NCBI GenBank assembly: GCA_964514105.1
Contig: CAZEPJ010000002.1
Coordinates: 124,001-188,000, forward strand
Origin: CAZEPJ01 sp964514105
GTDB taxonomy: Bacteria; Desulfobacterota; Desulfocorpusculales; Desulfocorpusculum
DNA length: 64,000 nucleotides
Direction of reading: 5' to 3'
A program made the translations under genes and the position numbers. How positions within the stretch are numbered: the stretch's first letter is position 1; every line of letters begins with the position of its first letter. The notes under the pieces are model-generated. The model was not told the DNA's origin and searched no databases. It was given only the letters and a program-made list of their open reading frames with translations. This document shows positions 1 through 7,695 of this stretch, in pieces.

Positions 1-83
1 TCGTACCCGTGGTCATCCAGCACGTCCTTGAGGTAGCTCACGTTGTCGGGGTCGTCATCGACGATCAAGACCTTCCAGGCCAT
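1..83 (-). CDS. Response regulator receiver domain, N-terminal fragment (cut by window edge)
   Basis: Only the first 27 residues lie inside the window. They read MAWKVLIVDDDPDN, the first beta strand and acidic pocket of a CheY-like receiver, followed by a helix ending in LDDHGY. The ATG at 83 follows a strong GGGAGGAGAGGG ribosome-binding site. The gene is divergent from the sensor kinase that starts at 327, so the two may form one signalling locus. The output domain is outside the window and cannot be judged. Confidence 0.8.
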   Translation of the reverse strand, partial: MAWKVLIVDDDPDNVSYLKDVLDDHGY

Positions 84-135
84 GGCCCTCTCCTCCCAGG
101 ACAGTCGGATTCCTGCCGCATCGGCTTCTACCCCC

Positions 136-161
136 GGGGATCGGCCAACCTCCCGATCCCC
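136..161. repeat. Perfect inverted repeat between divergent signalling genes
   Basis: GGGGATCGG and CCGATCCCC form a 9-bp perfect stem around an 8-base loop, in the spacer between the divergent receiver gene and the kinase at 327. No T tract follows on either strand, so it looks more like an operator or mRNA leader structure than a terminator. Function is unknown. Confidence 0.4.
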
Positions 162-326
162 TTGGGGATGCCCCGTGCCTGGAGGAAGTTTACCACCGAC
201 CGAGGTTTTGGCAAAGCCACCCCCCGGGGCATCCGCCCCCCTTACCAGGCCAGTGCACCCTTGTGGTAAGATATGCCCGCCCCACGGCCGCCTGGACGGG
301 CCTCGGGACCTGGAGATGTGGAGCCG

Positions 327-2345
327 ATGAGGTCCGAACGCCTCGTATCTTTCCTGAGGGCACTCAGCCTGCGGCAGAAGGTGTTTCTGAGCAGCGCCGC
401 CCTGCTCCTCCTCGTGGTGTCTCTGAGCAGCGTGGCGCACTGGTTCGTGTTCATCCCCATGTACACCAATCGCATGAAGGAATATGGGGTGCGGGTGGGC
501 CAGTACCTCATCAGCCGGTGCAGGCCCCACATGATCGTCGGGGATGTCCCCGCCATGAATCAAGTGCTGCACGAACGCATCTCCGTGGACAGCGAGATCC
601 TCTACGCCCTCATCGTGAATGGCGAGGGCACGGTGATCGCACACAGCTTTCCCGAGCAGGTCCCCCCGGGGTTGGGGACGGCAGCGGAGCTGCGGCCCCG
701 CGCCGTTCAGCACGTGCGCCTGGTGGAGGTGGAGGACACAGCGATCTACGACGTGTCGCTCCCGGTGGAGGACGGGCCGGGAGACCGCTGGGCCATTCAC
801 GTGGGGCTGACCAAGGAACCCATTGACGATGCCGTGACGGAGATGGAGTTCCTCGTGGCGGCCCTCATGCTCGTCACGGTGACCCTGGCCATTGGCCTCA
901 GCCGGCTCGCGGCCACGTACGTCTCCCGCCCCATCCTGGATCTCACCCGAGCCATGCACCAGTTGAGCCGGGGAGACGTCGACTTGTTGTTGGGCCCGGG
1001 ATCCGTCCATGGGGTCGGCAGCGGCCCGACCGTCGCGGCGGCGGCAGGAGGGGAGGGCGAGACGTGGGGGGCCGTGGGCAAGCCAAGCGACTTGGGCTTT
1101 GGGGTTCCTGCCGAGCGGGGATCCGCCGAGGGGCGGGCGCAAGCCCTTCCCGTGGGGGATGAGATCGCCCAGCTCTCCCATGCCTTCGGGGATATCATCC
1201 GATCCATGAAGCAGAAGACCGACGCCCTGGCCAAATCGGAAGAGAGGCTGAGGCTCTTCTTCGACTACGACCCCAACCCCCTGTTCCTCGTGGACATGGA
1301 ACTGAAGCGGATCCTCGACGTCAACGAGCCGGCGACTCGCATCTTCCAGGCCAATGAGCAGGCCCTGCTGGCAACCCCTTTCCTGGAGCTGTTCCACCCG
1401 GACGACGCCGAGCGCCTCGCGAATAGGGCCGGGGGATGCGCGTTGGGGGACTATTTCTTCCTGAACAGGCTCTCGGTGAAAAGAAAAGGGAGGGAAGCCT
1501 TTTTCATCGGCCTCCACGCCCGGGTGGTGGACCTGCGAGACTTCGCCGGGGGAGTGAGCGGCCTGGGCCTCATCGTCAGGACCATCGACATCACGGAACG
1601 ACTGGAGCAGGAGTCCCAGCTGATTCAGGCCGGGAAGATGGCCACGCTGGGCGAGATGGCCACAGGCGTGGCCCACGAGCTCAATCAACCGCTCAACGTC
1701 CTCAAGGTAGGGGCGGACTTTTTCAGGAAGTCGGCGGAGCGTGCTGTCGACATCCCTCATCAAAAGCTCCTCACCATCAGCAGGAACATGAGCGAACAGG
1801 TGGATCGCGCCAGTGCCATCATCGATCATCTGCGGGAGTTCGGCCGGAAATCCGACCACCAGCTGTACCTGGTGGATGTCAACGAGCCCGTGCGCGGCGC
1901 CTTCACCCTCATGGGCCAGCAGCTCAGGGTGCGCAATATCGAGGTCGAGCTCGACCTGGCCAAAGGGCTTCCCAGGGTCAGGGCCCACAAGAACCGACTG
2001 GAACAGGTCTTCCTCAACCTCATCACCAATGCCCGGGATGCCATGGCGGCCAAGGGCGAAGGAGAGCTCAAACGGCTGACCGTCCGGACCTTCCGTGAGG
2101 GTTCCCACGTCGTGGCGCAGGTGTCGGACACGGGATGCGGGATGACGGAGCAGGTCCGGGAGCGGATCTTCGAGCCGTTCTTCACCACAAAAAACGCGGG
2201 CGAGGGGACTGGTCTGGGACTGTCCATCACCTACAACCTGGTCAGGGATTTCCATGGCTCCATCGACGTGGAGTCGATGCCAGGCCAGGGGACGACCTTC
2301 CGGATCCGTCTGCCGGCCTGCGAGGAGGGGGAGGCCGGCCCATGA
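327..2345 (+). CDS. Membrane sensor histidine kinase (HAMP-PAS-HisKA-HATPase)
   Basis: A 672-residue inner-membrane sensor kinase. Membrane segments at about 18-42 and 172-195 enclose a periplasmic sensor of roughly 130 residues. A HAMP-like linker follows, then a PAS domain (about 305-425), the HisKA helix with the phosphoacceptor His450 in VAHELNQPL, and a HATPase domain with N box NLITNARDAM, DTGCGM and the G-box GEGTGLGLS. The ATG at 327 was chosen over an in-frame upstream start because the first membrane helix follows directly and GGAG precedes it. The HAMP linker holds an insertion of about 55 Gly/Ala-rich residues (about 222-275). The stop overlaps the next start as ATGA, so the two are translationally coupled. 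The signal is unknown. Confidence 0.9.
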   Translation: MRSERLVSFLRALSLRQKVFLSSAALLLLVVSLSSVAHWFVFIPMYTNRMKEYGVRVGQYLISRCRPHMIVGDVPAMNQVLHERISVDSEILYALIVNGEGTVIAHSFPEQVPPGLGTAAELRPRAVQHVRLVEVEDTAIYDVSLPVEDGPGDRWAIHVGLTKEPIDDAVTEMEFLVAALMLVTVTLAIGLSRLAATYVSRPILDLTRAMHQLSRGDVDLLLGPGSVHGVGSGPTVAAAAGGEGETWGAVGKPSDLGFGVPAERGSAEGRAQALPVGDEIAQLSHAFGDIIRSMKQKTDALAKSEERLRLFFDYDPNPLFLVDMELKRILDVNEPATRIFQANEQALLATPFLELFHPDDAERLANRAGGCALGDYFFLNRLSVKRKGREAFFIGLHARVVDLRDFAGGVSGLGLIVRTIDITERLEQESQLIQAGKMATLGEMATGVAHELNQPLNVLKVGADFFRKSAERAVDIPHQKLLTISRNMSEQVDRASAIIDHLREFGRKSDHQLYLVDVNEPVRGAFTLMGQQLRVRNIEVELDLAKGLPRVRAHKNRLEQVFLNLITNARDAMAAKGEGELKRLTVRTFREGSHVVAQVSDTGCGMTEQVRERIFEPFFTTKNAGEGTGLGLSITYNLVRDFHGSIDVESMPGQGTTFRIRLPACEEGEAGP

Positions 2346-3526
2346 ATCGGATCCTGCTCATCGATGACGAGCGCCCCATCCTCGATGTGCTCAGCATTTC
2401 CCTGGAGAGTGAGGGATATGTGGTGAAGACCGCGGAAGGCGGTCTGGAGGGATTGAAGCTCCTGGAAGAGGAATGCGTCCAGCTGGTCGTCACGGACATC
2501 AAGATGCCCGGCATGGACGGCATCGAGGTGCTCAGGAAGATCAAGGCCTCCCGGGGGGAGGTCGAGGTGATCGTCATCACCGGTCACGGCGACATGGACT
2601 CCGCCGTGGCCGCCCTGCGCAACGGGGCCTCGGACTTCCTCACCAAACCCATCCACGAGGAGGCCTTGCTCCTGGCCCTGGAGCGCGCAAAGGAGAGGAT
2701 CCGGACCAGGCGCCTCCTGCAGGAATACACCCACAACCTGGAGCAAAAGTGCGGGGAATACACGGCCGAACTGCGCAGGGCCCACCAAGAGCTGGTCGCC
2801 CAGGAGCGCCTGGCCACCATCGGGGAGACCGTGGCGGGCCTGGCCCACTACATGAAAAACATCCTCAACGGGCTTCGGGGAGGGGTCTACAAGGTGAACT
2901 CTGGCCTGGGCCGAGACGACCGACAGCGCCTGGAGACCGGCTGGGAGATGGTGCAGAGGAACATCGGCAAGATGTCCGACCTGGTGGCGGAGCTATTGTA
3001 CTACGCCAAGGAGCGGGAACCGGAGCGGGTGCCGTGCCGCCTGAACGATGTGGTCCTGGAGGTCGTGGGGCTCATCAGGCTCCAGGCCGAATCCATGGGG
3101 GTGGCCGTGCGGGCACGGCTCGACCCGGGACTGGGGGAGGCCCCCCTCGATCCCAAGGGCTTGCACAGCCTGATCCTGAATCTGGCCACCAACGCCCTGG
3201 ATGCCTGCCGGTCGGATCCCAACCGTTCCAAGTCCCATCACATCGACTTCATGACCCGGCGCGAGAGCGGGGGTGCCGGGAATGAATGGCTTCTGCTCCA
3301 GGTCTCGGACAACGGCTGCGGCATGGAGGATGCGGTGCGCGAGCGGATCTTCACCCGGTTCTTCAGCACCAAGGGGGGACAGGGCACGGGCCTGGGGCTG
3401 CTGGTCAGCCGGAAGATCGTGCGGGAGCATGGGGGGGAGATCGCGCTGGAGACCGAGCGGGGAGTAGGCACCACGTTCACGGTCCGTCTCCCCGTTGTCC
3501 GGGCCCAATTCCCGGCGTCGGAGTGA
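2342..3526 (+). CDS. Hybrid receiver-histidine kinase (REC-HisKA-HATPase)
   Basis: A cytoplasmic 394-residue protein with an N-terminal receiver (acidic pocket IDDE, phosphoacceptor Asp52 in TDIKMPGMDG, Lys102 in FLTKP), a coiled linker, a degenerate HisKA helix with His169 in GLAHYMKN, and a HATPase domain (DNGCGM, GQGTGLGLL). It has no DNA-binding domain. It overlaps the membrane kinase by ATGA, so it is probably that kinase's direct phosphorylation partner, passing the signal to another receiver such as the divergent one at the window edge. Family and arrangement are clear; targets are not visible. It is convergent with, and 7 bp from, the next minus-strand gene. Confidence 0.87.
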   Translation: MNRILLIDDERPILDVLSISLESEGYVVKTAEGGLEGLKLLEEECVQLVVTDIKMPGMDGIEVLRKIKASRGEVEVIVITGHGDMDSAVAALRNGASDFLTKPIHEEALLLALERAKERIRTRRLLQEYTHNLEQKCGEYTAELRRAHQELVAQERLATIGETVAGLAHYMKNILNGLRGGVYKVNSGLGRDDRQRLETGWEMVQRNIGKMSDLVAELLYYAKEREPERVPCRLNDVVLEVVGLIRLQAESMGVAVRARLDPGLGEAPLDPKGLHSLILNLATNALDACRSDPNRSKSHHIDFMTRRESGGAGNEWLLLQVSDNGCGMEDAVRERIFTRFFSTKGGQGTGLGLLVSRKIVREHGGEIALETERGVGTTFTVRLPVVRAQFPASE

Positions 3527-3533
3527 TCTTTCC

Positions 3534-4016
3534 TCACAGCCCGAGCAGCTTCTGGATGTCGGGGTGCCGCTGCATCACCCGGAGGAACTGACCGGTCCGG
3601 CGGTCCAGGCGCCGTTTGAAGACCTCGAAGACCCGACGCATCACCACATATCCGGATGCGGGATGGCGGTCCAGCAGCTCCACGAAGCGGGAGCCCTCGA
3701 TGGCCAGGACCTCGCAGGGCTCGGCGGTCACGGCGTAGGTCATGTGGACGGCATTTGGCAGGAGAGAGGACCATCCAAAGGCGTATCCCGACTTGACGGC
3801 CCCCAGGGAGATGATGATCCCCTCGGCCACCTCGACCTCCATGAGGACCTTGCCCCGCTTCACCATGTAGAAGACGCGGGCGAGGGCGCCTTGCTCGAAG
3901 ATGACCTCGCCCTGGGCCACCTCCCGGGGGTCCACATGGGGGGCCATCGCCGCAAGCAGCTCATCCGGCATGCCTTCCAAGAGCAGAATCCTTCCCAAGT
4001 CCTGCGTCGAGACCAT
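3534..4016 (-). CDS. Cyclic nucleotide-binding (CNBD/Crp-like) domain protein
   Basis: A 160-residue stand-alone cNMP-binding fold. Residues 15-130 carry the beta-roll pattern GEVIFEQGA, FYMVKRGKV, GYAFGWSSL and a C-terminal helix. There is no helix-turn-helix, so it is not a Crp-type transcription factor. The usual phosphate-binding cassette Arg is not obvious, and ligand binding is uncertain. The ATG at 4016 follows GGAGA-type bases just downstream of the antiporter subunit ending at 4043. It is the last gene of the antiporter operon, so a role in controlling that complex, or as an associated sensor, is plausible but inferred. Confidence 0.78.
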   Translation of the reverse strand: MVSTQDLGRILLLEGMPDELLAAMAPHVDPREVAQGEVIFEQGALARVFYMVKRGKVLMEVEVAEGIIISLGAVKSGYAFGWSSLLPNAVHMTYAVTAEPCEVLAIEGSRFVELLDRHPASGYVVMRRVFEVFKRRLDRRTGQFLRVMQRHPDIQKLLGL

Positions 4017-4042
4017 TGTCGCCCCCCTCTCCCGAGACCTCC

Positions 4043-5806
4043 TCAACTCAGCAGATACACCAGGAAGATGAACAGCGTGGCCATGGCCGCACCCCATCCC
4101 ATGGGCAGGGCCCCTGCCCGAAGGGCCCTTCCACAACGCGCGCGCACGGTGGAGGGCGCCTCTGCTGAGGACTGCATCAGGGCCGCCACGCCCCGAGCTG
4201 CCAAATCGATGAGCCCGCCGCCGACCAGCCGGCCGATCCAACCCGCCAAGCGATGGGCGAACAGATGCTCCGCCAATCGGTTCAGGCCGTTGAGCCCCCC
4301 ATCGGCAATGCCATAGAACAGACGTGCCCCCTTTCGGTAGAGCCAGTCCACGTCGAGGTTCGCGGCCCGCATCTCCGCCGGATAGATGCCGGAGAGGATG
4401 AGGAGTGTGAATGCGAGGGAGGAGTAAAAGAGGAGCTGGCTCTGGGAGAGCATGTGCGCCGCCGTGTACGGCTCATAGTCCACGGGGTACGGCAGAAGGC
4501 TGTAGAGCGGGCCGGGGACGGATCCGATGAACACGCACAGGAACGCGGTGAGGCCCATGGCCACGAGCATGTGGCCAGGCGCCTCCCGGGGCCTCAGGCC
4601 GGCGTCGTGGGAGAAGAAGGCGAAGAACGGGATCTTGATGCCGGCATGGTGAAAGACGCCTGCCGAGGCGAACAGGAGGACGAACCAGACGACCCGCATG
4701 TCGCCCAGGGCGGCGGCCTCCATGACCATGGACTTGCTCACGAAGCCGCTGAAAAAGGGGAATGCCGAGATGGAGGCAGCACCCACCATGCAGAAGATGC
4801 AGGTCAGGGGCATGGTGCGGTAGAGGCCTCCCAGGTCCGTGGCGTTGATCCTGCCCGTCCGATACATCACAGCGCCCATGGACATGAACAGCAGGGCCTT
4901 GAACAGCACGTCGTTGACGGCATGGCTCACGGCGCCATTGATGGCCAGGGGGGTCCCGATCCCGATGCCGCACACCATGAATCCCACCTGATTGATGAGG
5001 CTGTAAGAGAGGACGCGCCTCAGGTCGTTCTCGATGACGGCGTAGAAGATCGGGAACCCCGTCATGATCACGCCAATCCATACGAGGGCCTCCGTCCCCG
5101 GGAACGCCCGGGCCAAGACGTATACGGCCGCCTTGGTGGTAAAGGCACTGAGGAAGACGGTGCCCGTGATGGTGGCCTCGGGGTACGCATCGGTGAGCCA
5201 GGCGTGCAGTCCTGGCCAGGCGCAGTTGACGCCGACGCCCAGGAAGATGAGGGCGGTGGCCAGGTCGTGGAGGCCCAGGTAGCCAAACTCCATGGAGCCG
5301 GTGCGGCTCACGTGAAGGACGATCCCCGCCAGCAGGCACAGCCCGCCCGCCGCGTGCACCAGGAGATAGCGAAAGCCAGCGGCCAGCGACGACTCGGTTC
5401 GGCGGGCCCAAATGAGGAATACCGAAGCGATGGTGAGGATCTCCCAGCACAGAAACAGAGACAGGAGGTTCCCTGCGAAGACGACCCCCAGGGCGCTGCC
5501 AGCGTACACGAAGGACGCCGCGTGCTGGATGTCGTCCTTGACGTGGAGCGCATAGATGATCGCCAGAAATGAGATCACATGAAAGAGGTAGCCGAACACC
5601 AGGGAGAGCCGGTCGATCCTGCCCAGCACGATCTCCTGGTCCAGAAACCGCATCGTCCAGTGCGTACCCTCGGGCATCCCCAGGAGGTTGATGAAGCCGG
5701 CCACGGGAACGAGCATCAAAAAGGCCTTCTTGGCTCGCCCTGGCACGAGGGGCACCAGCAGGCCCGCCAGGAGGAAAACGAGGGCCGGGGGGATGTTCTC
5801 AATCAT
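4043..5806 (-). CDS. Proton-translocating antiporter subunit, NuoL/M/N (MrpD) family, third large copy
   Basis: A 587-residue polytopic membrane protein of the proton-conducting transporter family (Complex I NuoL/M/N and Mrp A/D). About 14 hydrophobic helices include a core with the conserved helix-7/8 region: charged and kinked segments near LHAWLTDAYPEA and SLINQVGFM, and the lysine-bearing FKALLFMSMGA. A C-terminal amphipathic extension, followed by one more hydrophobic end, is longer than in MnhD. It is the third large subunit in this operon and overlaps the small gene upstream by 8 bp, so all are co-translated. It presumably conducts protons or sodium across the inner membrane. Assignment to a particular Mrp letter is not safe. 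Confidence 0.85.
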   Translation of the reverse strand: MIENIPPALVFLLAGLLVPLVPGRAKKAFLMLVPVAGFINLLGMPEGTHWTMRFLDQEIVLGRIDRLSLVFGYLFHVISFLAIIYALHVKDDIQHAASFVYAGSALGVVFAGNLLSLFLCWEILTIASVFLIWARRTESSLAAGFRYLLVHAAGGLCLLAGIVLHVSRTGSMEFGYLGLHDLATALIFLGVGVNCAWPGLHAWLTDAYPEATITGTVFLSAFTTKAAVYVLARAFPGTEALVWIGVIMTGFPIFYAVIENDLRRVLSYSLINQVGFMVCGIGIGTPLAINGAVSHAVNDVLFKALLFMSMGAVMYRTGRINATDLGGLYRTMPLTCIFCMVGAASISAFPFFSGFVSKSMVMEAAALGDMRVVWFVLLFASAGVFHHAGIKIPFFAFFSHDAGLRPREAPGHMLVAMGLTAFLCVFIGSVPGPLYSLLPYPVDYEPYTAAHMLSQSQLLFYSSLAFTLLILSGIYPAEMRAANLDVDWLYRKGARLFYGIADGGLNGLNRLAEHLFAHRLAGWIGRLVGGGLIDLAARGVAALMQSSAEAPSTVRARCGRALRAGALPMGWGAAMATLFIFLVYLLS

Positions 5807-6059
5807 AGTAGCCCTCTTTCCTCATGACCAGGGGCCGCAGGATGTACTTGGCGGCCAGCACCAGGGCCACGCAGGCCACGAACCCGAATGCCGCGTAGAA
5901 CCCCCCCCACTCCTCCCAGGGGAAGATGGCATGCTTCTCAGCCAGGAGTTCCAACCCCAGAAGGGCCAGCAGCAAGGGGTAGTAGATCCTGAAAAGGCGC
6001 CTGACGTTTTGCGGCTTGTCGAACAGATACTGCCGTTGCCGTCCGGGGCTTCCGTCCAT
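5799..6059 (-). CDS. Small two-helix membrane protein of the antiporter operon
   Basis: An 86-residue protein with two hydrophobic segments (about 23-40, containing LLLALLGLELL, and 50-70, containing AAFGFVACVALVLAA) and a basic cytoplasmic tail. The ATG at 6059 has a GAAGGAGG ribosome site 7 bases upstream; a GTG at 6080 would overlap the preceding small gene. Its end overlaps the next antiporter subunit. No family was recognised. Its position between large antiporter subunits suggests an accessory or structural subunit of the complex. Confidence 0.7.
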   Translation of the reverse strand: MDGSPGRQRQYLFDKPQNVRRLFRIYYPLLLALLGLELLAEKHAIFPWEEWGGFYAAFGFVACVALVLAAKYILRPLVMRKEGYYD

Positions 6060-6076
6060 GGGGAGGCCTCCTTCGC

Positions 6077-6205
6077 TCACAGGGTGCGCAGCAGGACAAT
6101 CGCCAAGTACAGAGTGCCCACCCCCAGGGTGACCAAGAAGATCTTTCCATATCCGGGGACCGGTTCATGGGAGAGGACCTGTTTGTCGCCGCCTTCTCGG
6201 GACAC
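6077..6205 (-). CDS. 42-residue single-helix membrane protein, GTG start
   Basis: A very short gene missed by ordinary length cut-offs. The predicted 42-residue product has a hydrophilic N-terminus and one membrane helix, KIFLVTLGVGTLYLAIVLL, close to the C-terminus. The GTG at 6205 has AGGAGG 8 bases upstream; a competing ATG at 6210 in another frame has only 3 bases of spacing and encodes a non-membrane-like, low-complexity peptide. It fills the gap between two antiporter subunits with little non-coding DNA, which supports translation. It is likely a small subunit of the antiporter complex. No homologue was recognised. Confidence 0.6.
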   Translation of the reverse strand: MSREGGDKQVLSHEPVPGYGKIFLVTLGVGTLYLAIVLLRTL

Positions 6206-6209
6206 GCCA

Positions 6210-7688
6210 TCACCCTCCTGCCAGGGCCGCCACCGCCAGGGTGGCCAGCGCGAAAAAGGGTTGCGGGAAGAAGAACAGGAGGACGGAAAGGACCGCCGTG
6301 ACCGTCAGGGAAAGCACGCACAGCGATCTCCATTCCTGGATTGGGCCCGTGGGCTCGCCCTCGGGCGGTGAGCCGAAGAAGGCCCGGTACACGATGGGCA
6401 TGAAGTACGCGGCGTTGAGCAGCGAGCTCACCAGGAGGACGGCCAGGATCGGCAGCTGGTCCGCCTCCAGTGATCCCAGGGCCAGGTACCACTTGCTGAT
6501 GAATCCGCCGGCCGGGGGCAGGCCAATGATGCTGAGGGAGCCGACGAAGAAGGCCGCCATGGTCACGGGCATGCGCCGGCCGATCCCCGCCATCTCGCTG
6601 ATGCGCTGCTTGCCCGTGGCCACATAGATGGCCCCCGCACAGAAGAAAAGGGTGATCTTGCCGAAGGCATGCATGGCGATGTGGACCATGGCCCCGGCCA
6701 TGGCCTTGGGGGAGAGCATGGCCGCTCCCAGCACGATATACGAGAGCTGTCCGATGGTGGAGAAGGCCAGTCGCCTTTTCAGACCGTCCTGGGAAAGGGC
6801 GATGAGAGAGGCCACCAGGATCGTGAAGGCCGCCACCCAGATCACCAGGTGGCCCAGGCCCAGAGACCCCAGCAGGTCCACGCCGAAGATCCCCGTGAGC
6901 ACCCGGACAATGGCGAAGACGCCCACCTTGACCACCGCCACGGCGTGAAGCAGGGCACTGACCGGCGTGGGGGCCACCATGGCGGCGGGCAGCCAGGCGT
7001 GCAGCGGCATGATGGCGGCCTTGGCGAAGCCCAAGACGAACATGAGCAGGAGTACCGCCAGGAGGCCTCCGGGCCCGGATTCCGGGAGGACCCCGCCCCG
7101 AGTGAATTCAAGGGACCCTGTGAGGCTGTAGCAGATGGCCATGGCGGGCAACACCAGGGCGATGGAGCCGCCGACGATGAAGAGCAGGTACCTCCTCCCG
7201 GCACTCCGGGCCTCGGCATCCCGGTGGTGGGTCACCAGGGGGTAGGTCGCAAAGGAGAGCATCTCGTAGAAGAGGTAGAGGGTGAGGAGGTTGGCCGAAA
7301 AGGCCACCCCGATGGTGGCCGAAAGGGCCAGGGCGAAAAAACAGTAGTAGCGCGTCTGCCCATGCTCTTTCAAACCGCGCATGTACCCAATGGAGAACGC
7401 CGATGTGACGATCCACAGCGCGGAGGAGACCAGGGCGAACAGCAAGCCCAGGGCGTCCACCCGCAATGCCAGGGACAGTCCGGGAAGGACACCGGCCACC
7501 TCGAGGACCATCTCCCGGCCCGAAAGCACCAGGGGGAGCATGGAGGCGACCAGGGCGAACTTGAGCGCCCCGCCTGCGAAGGTCCACGCCTCCCGCACAT
7601 TGGGGGAACGGCTGGTGGCGATCAGGGGCACGACGGCCAACGACGCGAGGACGGCCAGGAGCGGCCGTGCCGACATGACGGCTTCCAT
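6210..7688 (-). CDS. Proton-translocating antiporter subunit, NuoL/M/N (MrpD) family, second large copy
   Basis: A 492-residue polytopic protein of the NuoN/MrpD family with about 14 helices. Conserved features include FYEMLSFATYPLV with the helix-5 Glu, AAIMPLHAWLPAAMVAPTP with Lys/His and Pro residues at the broken helix, and LSYIVLGAAM and HAFGKITLF with the membrane Lys. It likely carries one ion-translocation channel. The ATG at 7688 follows GTGAGG and lies 7 bp after the MnhD-like gene. An internal ATG 12 bases on (MSARP) is an alternative. A hydrophobic C-terminal helix ends the protein directly against the 42-residue gene. Confidence 0.88.
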   Translation of the reverse strand: MEAVMSARPLLAVLASLAVVPLIATSRSPNVREAWTFAGGALKFALVASMLPLVLSGREMVLEVAGVLPGLSLALRVDALGLLFALVSSALWIVTSAFSIGYMRGLKEHGQTRYYCFFALALSATIGVAFSANLLTLYLFYEMLSFATYPLVTHHRDAEARSAGRRYLLFIVGGSIALVLPAMAICYSLTGSLEFTRGGVLPESGPGGLLAVLLLMFVLGFAKAAIMPLHAWLPAAMVAPTPVSALLHAVAVVKVGVFAIVRVLTGIFGVDLLGSLGLGHLVIWVAAFTILVASLIALSQDGLKRRLAFSTIGQLSYIVLGAAMLSPKAMAGAMVHIAMHAFGKITLFFCAGAIYVATGKQRISEMAGIGRRMPVTMAAFFVGSLSIIGLPPAGGFISKWYLALGSLEADQLPILAVLLVSSLLNAAYFMPIVYRAFFGSPPEGEPTGPIQEWRSLCVLSLTVTAVLSVLLFFFPQPFFALATLAVAALAGG

Positions 7689-7695
7689 GAAAGCC

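Noticed and set aside
4253..5572. Long plus-strand open frame opposite the third antiporter subunit
   Set aside because: It is rich in Gly, Glu, His and Pro with no domain pattern and mirrors a clear multi-helix membrane gene on the other strand; a GC-rich antisense artefact.
6065..6210. ATG at 6210 sharing a base with the antiporter stop, in a different frame
   Set aside because: Its ribosome site is only 3 bases away and the product is Ser/Pro/Trp/Cys-rich without a membrane helix; the GTG at 6205 is better on both counts.
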